The position numbers and the translations under genes are program-made. Below, piece after piece: positions 34,127 to 43,117 of a stretch of 64,000 nt of DNA. The DNA is from an uncultured bacterium (GTDB lineage: Bacteria; Cyanobacteriota; Vampirovibrionia; Gastranaerophilales; Gastranaerophilaceae), in NCBI GenBank assembly GCA_949035555.1, contig CAROLD010000006.1, forward strand, positions 1-64,000. Direction: 5' to 3'. Positions within the stretch are counted from its first letter, which is position 1; each line of letters begins with the position of its first letter. The notes beneath the pieces are model-generated. The model worked only from the letters and a program-made list of their open reading frames with translations. It searched no databases and was not told the DNA's origin.

Positions 34127-35143
34127 TTAATCAGAAATTGCAGTGTTAAAACCTGTCCAATCAAAGTTCTTTGTTTTGACTTTCTTATTTATCTGCGATA
34201 AGTCCTCTGTTTTTAAAATTTCAAACTGATTTGAAAAATCTCTTTTTAAGTCAATCATCGGAATCCCGAATTCTTTTGATATTTTTTCAACTTTAATATC
34301 ATAATTTACTGATAAAATCTTTGTTCCTGAGATTAAACCTATAATAATAGCATGGAAGCGCATTGCTATCATATATTTTGCCTTTGAAAGTCCGGTTATA
34401 ATTTCTTCATTTGTAAGGTTTGTATAAAGAGTAGTTTTTATATCAGGATTTAAAAGGTTTAGTGCTTTTTGAAATTTTTTGCAAATCAGTATATCTATTG
34501 AGTCCTGAAACGAATAAATTTCAATGGATTTATCTCCAAATTCTTTTGATATTTTTTCAGCTAATCTATCTATAAAGTCATCATTCATTGTTTTAAAATC
34601 CCTTAACTGTACAGCGACAGTTTCGGTTTTTTCATCAGTATTAATTATTGTTGAGAATATCGGATCACAGACTAAATCTGCTTGAATTCCCCATTTTCTT
34701 AATAAATTTAAGCTTTTTTCATCTCTAACACTGATGTAAGAGCAATGTTTTAAGATATTCTTAGTGAGCATTTGACCAATTTTATTATTTATTGGTCCAA
34801 TACCTTGTGCAAAAATTATTACTTTTTTTCTCAGCAATAATCCAATTATGATAATTGTCAGATAGTAAATCAAACTTTTAAGACTTGTGGCGTCTTGCAG
34901 AAGACTTCCACCGCCAGATACTAAGATGTTAGATTTAGAGATTGCGCCGATAATATCAAAAATTTTAAATGTATAGATACTTCTTATATGCTTATATTGA
35001 TTTTTTGTATATTCCGGGTCTGACGATATAATTGTAATTCTATGTCCGTCTTTTTGTAATTTGTTTACCAGAACAGACAATATGGCTTCATCGCCAAAGT
35101 TTTTGAAGCCGAAATAGCCTGATAAAACAAATCTCTTTTTCAT
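34127..35143 (-). CDS. Polysaccharide pyruvyl transferase (CsaB-like)
   Basis: A 338-aa enzyme of the polysaccharide pyruvyl transferase family, which adds a ketal-linked pyruvate from PEP to a surface glycan. Characteristic parts are the N-terminal LSGYFGFKNFGDEAIL, SNILVSGGGSLLQDATS, VIIFAQGIGPI and the C-terminal AMRFHAIIIGLISGTKIL with its conserved R-x-H. CsaB members pyruvylate secondary cell-wall polymers that bind S-layer proteins. Overlaps the KDG kinase gene by one base, so the two are coupled. Confidence 0.88.
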   Translation of the reverse strand: MKKRFVLSGYFGFKNFGDEAILSVLVNKLQKDGHRITIISSDPEYTKNQYKHIRSIYTFKIFDIIGAISKSNILVSGGGSLLQDATSLKSLIYYLTIIIIGLLLRKKVIIFAQGIGPINNKIGQMLTKNILKHCSYISVRDEKSLNLLRKWGIQADLVCDPIFSTIINTDEKTETVAVQLRDFKTMNDDFIDRLAEKISKEFGDKSIEIYSFQDSIDILICKKFQKALNLLNPDIKTTLYTNLTNEEIITGLSKAKYMIAMRFHAIIIGLISGTKILSVNYDIKVEKISKEFGIPMIDLKRDFSNQFEILKTEDLSQINKKVKTKNFDWTGFNTAISD

Positions 35144-36090
35144 TAAATATCCTCTGTTTTAAATATTTTATAAACATCTTCATAATGCGGAGTTGATTTT
35201 ATCGCACCTATACCTTGAGCTTGAAGCCCGGCATCGATTGACGCAATTTTGGCGGCTTCAGTAGGGTTATAACCGCGTGCCACAGCGTGCAAAAATGCTC
35301 CGTTGAAAGCATCGCCTGAGGAGGTTGTATCTACAATATTATCGGTGTAGAATGGTACAAAATTTCTGCTTCCCTGATAATCTATATGATAACCCTTATC
35401 ACTGCTTGATTTTATAACGACGGTCTGAATACCCATATCTGCCATATGTTTCATTATATTTTCAAGAGATTCAATGTCAAAAATGCTTTTTGTATCATAT
35501 TTTGAACTCATAAATAAAATATCTGTAAGCGGTGCTATTTCATCAAAATATTCTTTTGCATCTTCCGCAGTAGAAATTAATGATGAATAATTAGGGTCAT
35601 ATGCCGTCATTACGCCGTTTTCTCTAGCTATTTCAAAAGCCTTTTTAACAGCTTCACGCGAGCCCAGGGATAGTGATTGTGTAATTCCGGATGCATATAC
35701 TATTTTTGAACTCTTTATGTATTCCGGGTCAATATCTTCCAGTGTTAATTTAGCAGGAGCGATTTTTTTTCTGTAATAAATAAACTCTTTATCTTGAACA
35801 GAAGTTCTGGAAACCATATAAATACCGTTTTTATCAGAAACAGTACGCACATTACTTATATCCAATCCTTCATTTTCCCAACTGGAAAGCAAATATTCTT
35901 TGAATGCATCTTCCCCCAGGCAAGTTATAAAGCCAACTTTTGAATTTAATCTTTTTGCCGCAACTGCAACAACCAAAGAATCTCCACCATAGTATTTATG
36001 AAGACATTCAGCATCTTTAAACTTTTGATTAGTAGAAAATTCTATAAGGCTTTCGCCAATTGTGATAAGATCAAATTTTTTTTCGTTCAT
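35143..36090 (-). CDS. kdgK: 2-keto-3-deoxygluconate kinase (PfkB family)
   Basis: A 315-aa sugar kinase of the ribokinase/PfkB family. It has ITIGESLIEFS at the start, KYYGGDSLVVAVAAKRL for sugar binding, and the C-terminal DTTSSGDAFNGAFLHA carrying the catalytic Asp and anion hole. Adjacent to a KDPG-aldolase-type gene (3 nt gap), it most likely phosphorylates 2-keto-3-deoxygluconate for the lower part of uronate breakdown. The products, pyruvate and glyceraldehyde-3-phosphate, are central metabolites. The neighbouring pyruvyl transferase uses PEP, so a direct metabolic link is not obvious. Confidence 0.8.
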   Translation of the reverse strand: MNEKKFDLITIGESLIEFSTNQKFKDAECLHKYYGGDSLVVAVAAKRLNSKVGFITCLGEDAFKEYLLSSWENEGLDISNVRTVSDKNGIYMVSRTSVQDKEFIYYRKKIAPAKLTLEDIDPEYIKSSKIVYASGITQSLSLGSREAVKKAFEIARENGVMTAYDPNYSSLISTAEDAKEYFDEIAPLTDILFMSSKYDTKSIFDIESLENIMKHMADMGIQTVVIKSSSDKGYHIDYQGSRNFVPFYTDNIVDTTSSGDAFNGAFLHAVARGYNPTEAAKIASIDAGLQAQGIGAIKSTPHYEDVYKIFKTEDI

Positions 36091-36093
36091 AAT

Positions 36094-36699
36094 TTAGTTA
36101 AATTGCTCCAATAAATTTTTTGCCCTTCTGGTTATTTCGCTGTAAGAGTCTGCGAGTGTTAAGTGTCTTCCTATGCCTACTGCGGTAGCGCCTGCCTCAA
36201 TATAATCTTTAACCTCTTCAAGTTTTACATTCCCCTGAGGAATAACATTCAAAAAAGGCATCGGTCTTAGCAGATCTTCTATGTATTGAACGCCGCCCAT
36301 TGCTGTTACAGGATAAATCTTCACTACAGGAATTCGGGACTTCCAAGCATTATATGCTTCATTTGCAGTTGATGTACCCGCAATTAATGGAAGTTTTTTA
36401 TCTTTGGAAATTTTTAATAAATTAGTTTGGAATATTGGTGAGGATATCAGTTTAGCACCAGCTTCAAGTGCAGCTTGCGCCTGCATTGATGTAATAATCC
36501 CACCAGCACAAATAATAGCATCTTTCGAGAGTTCTCTTATTGCATTAAAAATATTTGGAGTTTCAACATTAATTTCCATAATATCAAGTCCGCCATCAAT
36601 TAGTGCTCTTGCCGTATCTGTTACGATTTGAGCATCAGTGCTTCTTATTATCGGGAATACTTTATTACTTGAAAGTTTTTCTATTAAGTTTATGTTCAT
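36094..36699 (-). CDS. eda: 2-keto-3-deoxy-6-phosphogluconate aldolase
   Basis: A 201-aa class I aldolase (TIM barrel) that cleaves KDPG into pyruvate and glyceraldehyde-3-phosphate. It has the early Arg in FPIIRSTDAQ, Glu in MEINVETPN, ICAGGIITS, the Schiff-base Lys in VVKIYPVTAMGG near residue 128, and P-Q-G-N-V near 160 followed by GATAVGIGRHL. Length is normal. It forms a two-gene unit with kdgK at the upstream end of the glycan cluster. Confidence 0.88.
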   Translation of the reverse strand: MNINLIEKLSSNKVFPIIRSTDAQIVTDTARALIDGGLDIMEINVETPNIFNAIRELSKDAIICAGGIITSMQAQAALEAGAKLISSPIFQTNLLKISKDKKLPLIAGTSTANEAYNAWKSRIPVVKIYPVTAMGGVQYIEDLLRPMPFLNVIPQGNVKLEEVKDYIEAGATAVGIGRHLTLADSYSEITRRAKNLLEQFN

Positions 36700-36764
36700 A
36701 TTCTATCCTTTTTTTGAAATTTATTATATCATAAAATAAAAAACATTGATTGGGAGCTTAGAGG

Positions 36765-38735
36765 ATGAAAAAATTCAAGAATAAACTGTTTTATATAAAT
36801 GCTTTTATTTTGTATTTAATATTTATGTTTTTGGCGTCATTCTTAACTTTATTGTTATTCGATTCCTCTGCGCGAAATTTGTTAATTAACCAATCAACAC
36901 AGCTATACAGAAACGGATCTGCCGACACTTTAATCGTAGTTATAGACGATTATTCTGTACAAAAGTACAAATGGCCTTGGGTAAGAGATCAATATACCGA
37001 TTTGCTGAATTATTTCTACAAATATGCAAACCCTAAAGTTATAGGACTGGATATGGTAATTAATGGTTATGACGAAAATAATCCATCACATGTGAAATTT
37101 TTTAATCAAATTTCAAAAATGAATAATTTAGTTTCCAGTTTTGTTCCTGATACTGTTCCTGAAACTGATACGGTATTACTTAACACTCTTAAAAAGAAAT
37201 TTTCGCTTGAGGTCGATGAACGTAATGTTAATTTTCCGACTTATTTTTATAGTATTGCTAAAATGTCACAAAAAATGGCGCAAGCCTCAAATAATTACGG
37301 ATCAGTAAAAATTGAGCCGGAAACGAGATTTCAATATGTTTTATCGGCAATTAATTTAATTAAGATTGGTGATGAGTTTTATCCGTCACTCCCGCTAAAG
37401 ATGTATTTATTATCCAATAATACAAATAAGATAATGCTTGACAGAGATTACATAACCGTACCAAAAACAGGGCTGAAAATTCCATATGAGTCAGGTTGTC
37501 TTGAATATATCAGAACAAATATCCGGTACTATGAAAATCGTGATATTGGTGAATTCAGTAGTCAGTATTCGCATGGAATAATTTCCGCTTCTAAAATACT
37601 AGACACATATAAAGCTCTTGAAGCGGGAAAAACTCCTGATTATAGCTCAGGTGAATATATTAATCCTAATTTATTTAAAAACAAAGCAGTGTTTATAGGA
37701 CAAAATGTCACAGGTCCATCTGCCGACGTATTGAAAACTCCTATGAATGATATGCATCCAGGGGTCGATATTCAAGCTACTATTTTTGATAATTTAAAAG
37801 AGTCATATTTCTTACATTATGTAGGGTTTACAGCCTCTTTTGCAATTTTTATGCTTCTTTCAATAATTGCTTTTGTTTTAGTAATGAGATGCAAATTTAT
37901 TAAAGGTTTATTATCAATTCTATTGATTGATATCATATTTCTTATCTTTGTATATTTGATGGCATATACGAAAGGATTAATTTTTACTTATTCTGTTCCG
38001 CTGGTATGTCAGTTTGTTACTATAGTATTTGGATATTCCTTTAAATTTATAACCGAAAACCGTAATAAAGAAAAAATTAAGCAGGCAATGGGTAAATACC
38101 TCTCTCAGGATATTATGAAAAATGTTGTAAGTAATATTGATGATTTAAAACTTGGTGGTAAGCGTGCCGTGGTAACTGTATTATTTTCTGATATTAGAGG
38201 TTTTACCAGTCTGAGTGAAAAAATGTCGGCAGAAGAGGTTTCTGTCATATTAAACGAATATTTTGCAGAAATGGAGCCTATTATTACCAAATATAACGGG
38301 GTTATAAATAAATTCATAGGTGATGCTGTTATGGCAATATTTGGGGAGCCGATTCAAGATATAAACCATCCGCAAAATGCGGTTAAATGTGCATACGAAA
38401 TGCTTAAAAAAGTGGAATATCTTCGTGAAAAATGGTTATTTGAAGGAAAACCTAAAATTGAAATCGGCGTTGGTATAAACACCGGTGAAGTGTTTATTGG
38501 GAATATAGGTACCGAAACGCGTATGGAATATACCGTAATCGGTGACACGGTAAACCTTGCAAGCCGTATAGAAAGCTACAATAAAGTATATAAAACGAAT
38601 CTTCTGGTAAGCAGCTCCACTTATGAACATATTGCAGGAACTGCAGATGTTATAAAGATTTCGGAAGTTCAAATCCGCGGCAAAGCTAAAAAAATGAATA
38701 TTTACGAAGTTTTAAGAATTGATTTGAAAAAATAA
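36765..38735 (+). CDS. CHASE2-domain class III adenylate/guanylate cyclase
   Basis: A 656-aa membrane receptor cyclase. An N-terminal transmembrane helix (about 14-34) is followed by an extracytoplasmic CHASE2 sensor (about 35-335, with TLIVVIDDYSVQKY and P-K-V-I-G-L-D). Three transmembrane helices (about 345-430) and a class III cyclase domain (about 460-645) follow. The cyclase has VLFSDIRGFTSLSE with the first metal Asp, FIGDAVMAIFGEP with the second Asp, and TVIGDTVNLASRIES near the end. Makes cAMP or cGMP in response to an unknown external cue. It starts behind GGGAG/TTAGAGG and is divergent from eda. This architecture is common in cyanobacteria. Confidence 0.9.
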   Translation: MKKFKNKLFYINAFILYLIFMFLASFLTLLLFDSSARNLLINQSTQLYRNGSADTLIVVIDDYSVQKYKWPWVRDQYTDLLNYFYKYANPKVIGLDMVINGYDENNPSHVKFFNQISKMNNLVSSFVPDTVPETDTVLLNTLKKKFSLEVDERNVNFPTYFYSIAKMSQKMAQASNNYGSVKIEPETRFQYVLSAINLIKIGDEFYPSLPLKMYLLSNNTNKIMLDRDYITVPKTGLKIPYESGCLEYIRTNIRYYENRDIGEFSSQYSHGIISASKILDTYKALEAGKTPDYSSGEYINPNLFKNKAVFIGQNVTGPSADVLKTPMNDMHPGVDIQATIFDNLKESYFLHYVGFTASFAIFMLLSIIAFVLVMRCKFIKGLLSILLIDIIFLIFVYLMAYTKGLIFTYSVPLVCQFVTIVFGYSFKFITENRNKEKIKQAMGKYLSQDIMKNVVSNIDDLKLGGKRAVVTVLFSDIRGFTSLSEKMSAEEVSVILNEYFAEMEPIITKYNGVINKFIGDAVMAIFGEPIQDINHPQNAVKCAYEMLKKVEYLREKWLFEGKPKIEIGVGINTGEVFIGNIGTETRMEYTVIGDTVNLASRIESYNKVYKTNLLVSSSTYEHIAGTADVIKISEVQIRGKAKKMNIYEVLRIDLKK

Positions 38736-38771
38736 AAAAAAGCGCCTTAGCTAAATAAGGCGCTTTTTTTA
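38734..38771. terminator. Bidirectional terminator
   Basis: AGCGCCTTA and TAAGGCGCT form the stem around GCTAAA, flanked by an A run on the left and a T run on the right, so it can end transcription of both the cyclase gene and the convergent yajQ. Confidence 0.85.
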
Positions 38772-38781
38772 AATTAAATTT

Positions 38782-39282
38782 TTATCTGTAGTTTGTGAAT
38801 TGAAGCGGGTAATCATATTTTTCTTCATTTTTACGAAGAGTTTGAATCACTGCCTGCAAATCATCCTTATCTTTTCCGGTAACTCTTACCTGCTCACCTT
38901 GAATTGATGCCTGTACTTTTAATTTTGTAGCCTTAATATCAGAGACAATTGTTTTTGCAAGTTCTTGAGTTAAGCCTTTTTTAAGTTCAAATACCTGTCG
39001 GACATTTCCGCCTAGTGCGTTTTCTACAGGTTTCGGGTCAAGAATTTTTATACTTAAATTTCTTTTTACAAGTTTAGACTGTAAAATATCAATAATATTT
39101 CTTAACTTCATTTCATCATTTGTCGTAATTGTAATTGCTTTATCAGCTTCCAAATCGACTTCTGAATTTGAATTTTTTAAGTCAAATCTTGATGTGAGCT
39201 CTCTTTTTACCTGATCAACCGCGTTAACTAATTCTTGTTTGTTGTATTCTGATACAATATCAAAACTGCAATCTTTAGCCAT
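38782..39282 (-). CDS. yajQ: YajQ family nucleotide-binding protein
   Basis: A 166-aa protein of the YajQ/DUF520 family, made of two RRM-like ferredoxin folds. It starts MAKDCSFDIVSEYNKQEL and has the characteristic N-x-V-x-Q and R-F-D-L-K-N-S segments, then a GLTQELAKTIVSDIK run, VQASIQGEQVRVTGK and the final YDYPLQFTNYR. Members bind nucleotides, including cyclic-di-GMP in some species, and their cell role is not settled. The ATG at 39282 is preceded by AAAGGAG, which decides it over a GTG three codons upstream. Confidence 0.93.
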   Translation of the reverse strand: MAKDCSFDIVSEYNKQELVNAVDQVKRELTSRFDLKNSNSEVDLEADKAITITTNDEMKLRNIIDILQSKLVKRNLSIKILDPKPVENALGGNVRQVFELKKGLTQELAKTIVSDIKATKLKVQASIQGEQVRVTGKDKDDLQAVIQTLRKNEEKYDYPLQFTNYR

Positions 39283-39324
39283 AATATACACTCCTTTATT
39301 TTATATAGGGTTAAATATAACATA

Positions 39325-39352
39325 AAAAAGCAGGATTTGGAAATCCTGCTGA
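39325..39352 (-). terminator. Terminator of the minus-strand gene at 39385-39714
   Basis: AGCAGGATTT at 39329-39338 pairs with AAATCCTGCT at 39341-39350. On the minus strand it is followed by a run of T. Confidence 0.75.
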
Positions 39353-39384
39353 AATTTAACACTACACACTTTATTATTTGGAAT

Positions 39385-39714
39385 TTATTTTTTTAACTTT
39401 TTAAAGAATTCTCCAATTTTGCCGAACAAATTTTTGCCGCCTTTAAAGCAGAGAACTCCTGCAATAATCAAACCTGCTGTTATAAATATTTTTTTATAGT
39501 TTTTGCTGTCTTTTTGTTGTCTTGTCTCCTGATAAGTATCATTGCGCAGAGAACCTTGCATATGGACATCAGCCATTGTACCTGTTACACCGGGTATAAA
39601 TCCCATTCCTCCGCACATAGCAGGGTTAGGCATCATCATATTCATATTAGCTTCGCCTAAATCCCTATGTAATGCTGGATTTGATAGATTATACATATAA
39701 CTGTTGTCTTGCAT
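39385..39714 (-). CDS. Small protein with one C-terminal transmembrane helix, unknown
   Basis: A 109-aa protein I do not recognise. The first 70 residues are polar with a Met/Asn/Gly-rich stretch (MNMMMPNPAMCGGMGFIPGV). One transmembrane helix follows at about 75-90 (IFITAGLIIAGVLCF), then a short Lys-rich tail (GKIGEFFKKLKK). The layout suggests a tail-anchored membrane protein with its N-terminus in the cytoplasm. It has its own terminator. Confidence 0.55.
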   Translation of the reverse strand: MQDNSYMYNLSNPALHRDLGEANMNMMMPNPAMCGGMGFIPGVTGTMADVHMQGSLRNDTYQETRQQKDSKNYKKIFITAGLIIAGVLCFKGGKNLFGKIGEFFKKLKK

Positions 39715-39828
39715 GACAAACCTTTCAATAACCTTTTACCTACATATATATAAAGTATTTTTTTGTAAAGTAATTTACTTTTTTCTAAAAATTTGGTTTA
39801 ATATTCTTAACAATAAGAGGGTTGAATT

Positions 39829-40128
39829 ATGAATATGTTTAAAAGATGGTATGATGCAGATGCGGCTGTAAGCAAAGCTATTAACGATTTGGAGCATTCT
39901 CCCGAAGTTATTCAGGTTAGATGTGCAGATTACATTATTGAATTGATGAAAGACATTGAGCTTGAAGAATTGAGCCTTGAAGATCAGTATAATTACATTA
40001 TGCGCAGATGGTATGATAAAAATGTTAAAGTCTCTCACGCTATTGAATATATGAGACTTGCCCCTGCTGATGTCAGACGAGAAACGGCTTTAAAAGTTAT
40101 AAAATATTTAAAAGAATTAAATTCTTAA
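39829..40128 (+). CDS. Small protein built from two internal repeats
   Basis: A 99-aa protein. Two segments are clearly related: residues 5-43 (KRWYDADAAVSKAINDLEHS, then P-x-V-x-x-R and I-I-E-L-M-K-D) and residues 59-98 (RRWYDKNVKVSHAIEYMRLA, then P-x-D-V-R-R and V-I-K-Y-L-K-E-L). They share R-W-Y-D-x5-V-S-x-A-I and similar ends, so the gene arose by internal duplication of a 40-residue helical unit. GAGGG precedes the ATG. The function is unknown. It is upstream of another small unknown gene and the radical SAM gene on the same strand, possibly the same unit. Confidence 0.65.
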   Translation: MNMFKRWYDADAAVSKAINDLEHSPEVIQVRCADYIIELMKDIELEELSLEDQYNYIMRRWYDKNVKVSHAIEYMRLAPADVRRETALKVIKYLKELNS

Positions 40129-40180
40129 TGTTTAGACATTTTTGTATTTATATTGTTTAATATATTACGGAGGGATTATT

Positions 40181-40528
40181 GTGTCTGAGGATATGAATAA
40201 GAAAGTCATCAACTTATTTTCTAATCACAACAACAATCGCATAACGCCTGATGTTAAAGAAAAAATCAAGTATTATGCAGGATTTAATTATGTAAAAGTT
40301 AAAAAAGATACAAACGGTAATAAATTTAACAAAGAACACCTTTTAAAATATCGTTTAAAATGCCATTATATGGTTACAGTCATGCGTGAAATTGATGATG
40401 AGATTGTTTTGTATTCTTATGATGTTCCGAATGATGATTTGTTCAAGTTTATGAAATCCTTTGATGAAAATACACTTGACGGCACAATAATTGAAATAGA
40501 CAAATACTTCCCGGAAGATTTAGCGTAA
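40181..40528 (+). CDS. Small conserved-looking protein of unknown function
   Basis: A 115-aa protein starting at GTG 40181, chosen because ACGGAGGG lies just before it at 40168-40175. The frame upstream of it is not preceded by a ribosome binding site. It has a basic N-terminal half and an acidic C-terminal half, with predicted mixed alpha/beta structure (MREIDDEIVLYSYDVPNDDL). No motif is recognised. It ends 14 nt before the radical SAM gene and is probably co-transcribed with it. Confidence 0.6.
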   Translation: MSEDMNKKVINLFSNHNNNRITPDVKEKIKYYAGFNYVKVKKDTNGNKFNKEHLLKYRLKCHYMVTVMREIDDEIVLYSYDVPNDDLFKFMKSFDENTLDGTIIEIDKYFPEDLA

Positions 40529-40542
40529 AGAGAAAAGGAAAA

Positions 40543-43104
40543 ATGTGTTTTTTTAACAAGTATCACGAAAGTTTATTCAAATGTTCAAAGCCGTATCAGT
40601 ATGTGGGCGGTGAGTATTTATCCCATAATAAAGATTTTGACAGCGCGAAAGTCAGATTTGCGCTTGCTTTTCCCGATAAGTATGAAATCGGTATTTCAAA
40701 TTTAGGTGTAAGAGTTCTTTATGAACTGATTAATCAGCAGCATGATTATATGTGCGACAGAGTGTATGCTCCTGAACCGGATTTTAACCCCTTCCCGCTA
40801 TACGCGCTTGAAAGTAAAAGAGCTATTAAGGATTTTGATGCGGTAGGATTTTCTCTGCAATATGAAATGGCTTATCCTACGGTTTTAAAAATGCTTGAAA
40901 TGTCGGGTATTCCTTATCGAAATGAAGACCGCACAGACGATGATCCGATAATTATTGCAGGCGGGCCTTGTGCATACAATCCTCTGCCGTTATCTGATTT
41001 TATCGACGTATTTATGATTGGAGACGGAGAAGACTCTATTATTGAAGTTTGCAAAATTTTGGAACAAACCAAAGGACTTCCTCGTGCAGAGCGGATAAAG
41101 GCTCTTTGCAAAGGCGAAAACAGCGGACGCTGGGGTGTAAATGGCGGAACCTCAGGTGTAAAAAAACGTATTGCACAATTAGATTACGAAACAGCATTAA
41201 AAACTTATCCGATACCGTTTTCTTCATCAATTCAGGATAGGGCGGTTGTCGAAATCCGTCGCGGATGCGGCAGAATGTGTCGTTTCTGTCAGCCGGGTCA
41301 TGTGACATTGCCTATAAGAGAACGTGAAGCAGAAGATATCATAAAAATTTCAAAAGAACTTGTCAAAAATACCGGTTATGATGAATATTCCTTGCTTTCA
41401 CTTTCTTCAAATGATTACGGTAATATAAATGAAGTTATTAAAGAACTTGCCGTTGATTTTAACGATAAAAAGATTTCTGTATCGCTTCCAAGCCAGAGAA
41501 TAGACGGGTTTAATTTAGAGCTTGCAAATCTGGTGCAAAGTGTCAGAAAATCAACGATGACCCTTGCGCCTGAGGCAGGAAGTCAGAGACTTCGTGACGT
41601 GATTAAGAAAAATATTACGGAAGACCAGATAATGGATGCCGTTTTAACTCTTTACGAAAACGGCTGGTCAAGAGTTAAGTTTTACTTTATTTGCGGGCTT
41701 CCAACCGAAACATTGCAGGATATGGATGAAATGGCGGAACTCTTTAGAAAAATCCGTTACCGTTCAAGACTAATCAAAAAAGAGAGAGGATTTAAACACT
41801 CACTTGATTTAACGTGTACTTTATCAATATTTGTACCAAAACCGTTTACACCATTCCAATGGTGTCCTCAAATGGATTTGGGTAAAGTTACGGAACATAT
41901 TCATTATTTGATGGATCAAGTAAAACATATCAAGGGTGTAAAAGTTAACTATCACGAAAAATTTGTTTCTATATTGGAAGCGGTCTTAACCCGAGGCGAC
42001 GCATCTTTGTGTAAATATATAGAAGCACTTTATAAAAAAGGATGTTATCTTGATGCGTGGGGAGAATACTTTGAGAAAAAAGTCTGGTTTGAAACCGCAG
42101 AAGAGCTTGGTATTAATTTAAATTCGCTTGCACAGACTCAGTACGAACTTGATAAGCCGTTACCTTGGGATTTTATTGATATTGGTGTTAATAAAGAATG
42201 GTTTGTTGAAGAATATAAAAAAGCTTTTGCTGTGGATGAAAATTCTCCGCATATAGTTCCTACCTGCCAGCATCATTGCGTTGGTTGTGGAGTGTGTCAA
42301 AATTTCAGTACAAAAAAAGTTATGGCAAAACAGTATATTGCCTCGGATAAGGCTCAATTGGTCGCAAAAGAGGCTCAGGTTCATGTTGACCCGTCTCTAT
42401 GTCCTAAAAATGTAAAAGAGACTTATCGTTATAGAGTAAAATTAACAAAAACAGGTACATTAAAGTATTTTTCACATCTTGATTGGCAAAATACATTCTT
42501 CAAAGCTATAACACGTTCAGAATTACAAGTTGCATTTTCATACGGCTATAACCCGACAATGAAAATATCAATGGGGATTGCTCTGCCGCTCTTCTGCGAA
42601 AGTTTAACAGAACTTGCAGATATCGAATTATGGGAAAATGTTTCGCCTGAATTTGTTAAAACAGAATTGCAAAGAGTATTACCTAAAGAATCACAGATTC
42701 TCTCTGTTGAACAAATCGACAAATCTACCCCTGCAATTGACCATACAGCGTACTGGGCTGAGTACAAGATTAAAATATTTAACCCTAAGGCTTCTGCCAG
42801 AAGAGAAGATTTACCTCTTTACGATTTTGAAAATTTAGTATATAATACAGAAAAAGTTTTATCTTCTGATGAAATTTTAGTCGAGAAGAAAAACAAAAAA
42901 GGTTTAGTAAAAACAATGAATATTAAAACTTCAATCGGTTCGCACCGTTTTGAAGATGAATGTTTATTTATAGTATTAAAGACAGGTCAAGGGTCGGAAA
43001 TCCCGCCGCTTAGAGCAGATGTATTGATGAATATCATTGCACCTGATGTAATATTTGATATTACACGCGTGAAATTCTTAACCGAGTCTTTGCATGAGTT
43101 ATAG
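40543..43104 (+). CDS. B12-binding-type radical SAM protein fused to DUF2344 (TIGR03960/TIGR03936)
   Basis: An 853-aa protein. The N-terminal part has the cobalamin-like domain (FALAFPDKYEIGISNLG-type start). The radical SAM core begins with RRGCGRMCRFC (C-x3-C-x2-C, about residues 239-249), then SLLSLSSNDYGN and LAPEAGSQRLRDVI. A middle Cys-rich segment (C-Q-H-H-C-V-G-C-G-V-C, near 580) may bind metal. The C-terminal 230 residues are DUF2344 (YRVKLTKTGTLKYFSHLDW). This fused form just upstream of RNase E/G is typical of cyanobacteria and several other phyla, and points to a role in tRNA or rRNA modification. The reaction is not established. It overlaps the RNase E/G region closely. Confidence 0.9.
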   Translation: MCFFNKYHESLFKCSKPYQYVGGEYLSHNKDFDSAKVRFALAFPDKYEIGISNLGVRVLYELINQQHDYMCDRVYAPEPDFNPFPLYALESKRAIKDFDAVGFSLQYEMAYPTVLKMLEMSGIPYRNEDRTDDDPIIIAGGPCAYNPLPLSDFIDVFMIGDGEDSIIEVCKILEQTKGLPRAERIKALCKGENSGRWGVNGGTSGVKKRIAQLDYETALKTYPIPFSSSIQDRAVVEIRRGCGRMCRFCQPGHVTLPIREREAEDIIKISKELVKNTGYDEYSLLSLSSNDYGNINEVIKELAVDFNDKKISVSLPSQRIDGFNLELANLVQSVRKSTMTLAPEAGSQRLRDVIKKNITEDQIMDAVLTLYENGWSRVKFYFICGLPTETLQDMDEMAELFRKIRYRSRLIKKERGFKHSLDLTCTLSIFVPKPFTPFQWCPQMDLGKVTEHIHYLMDQVKHIKGVKVNYHEKFVSILEAVLTRGDASLCKYIEALYKKGCYLDAWGEYFEKKVWFETAEELGINLNSLAQTQYELDKPLPWDFIDIGVNKEWFVEEYKKAFAVDENSPHIVPTCQHHCVGCGVCQNFSTKKVMAKQYIASDKAQLVAKEAQVHVDPSLCPKNVKETYRYRVKLTKTGTLKYFSHLDWQNTFFKAITRSELQVAFSYGYNPTMKISMGIALPLFCESLTELADIELWENVSPEFVKTELQRVLPKESQILSVEQIDKSTPAIDHTAYWAEYKIKIFNPKASARREDLPLYDFENLVYNTEKVLSSDEILVEKKNKKGLVKTMNIKTSIGSHRFEDECLFIVLKTGQGSEIPPLRADVLMNIIAPDVIFDITRVKFLTESLHEL

Positions 43105-43117
43105 AAAAGGATTTTTT

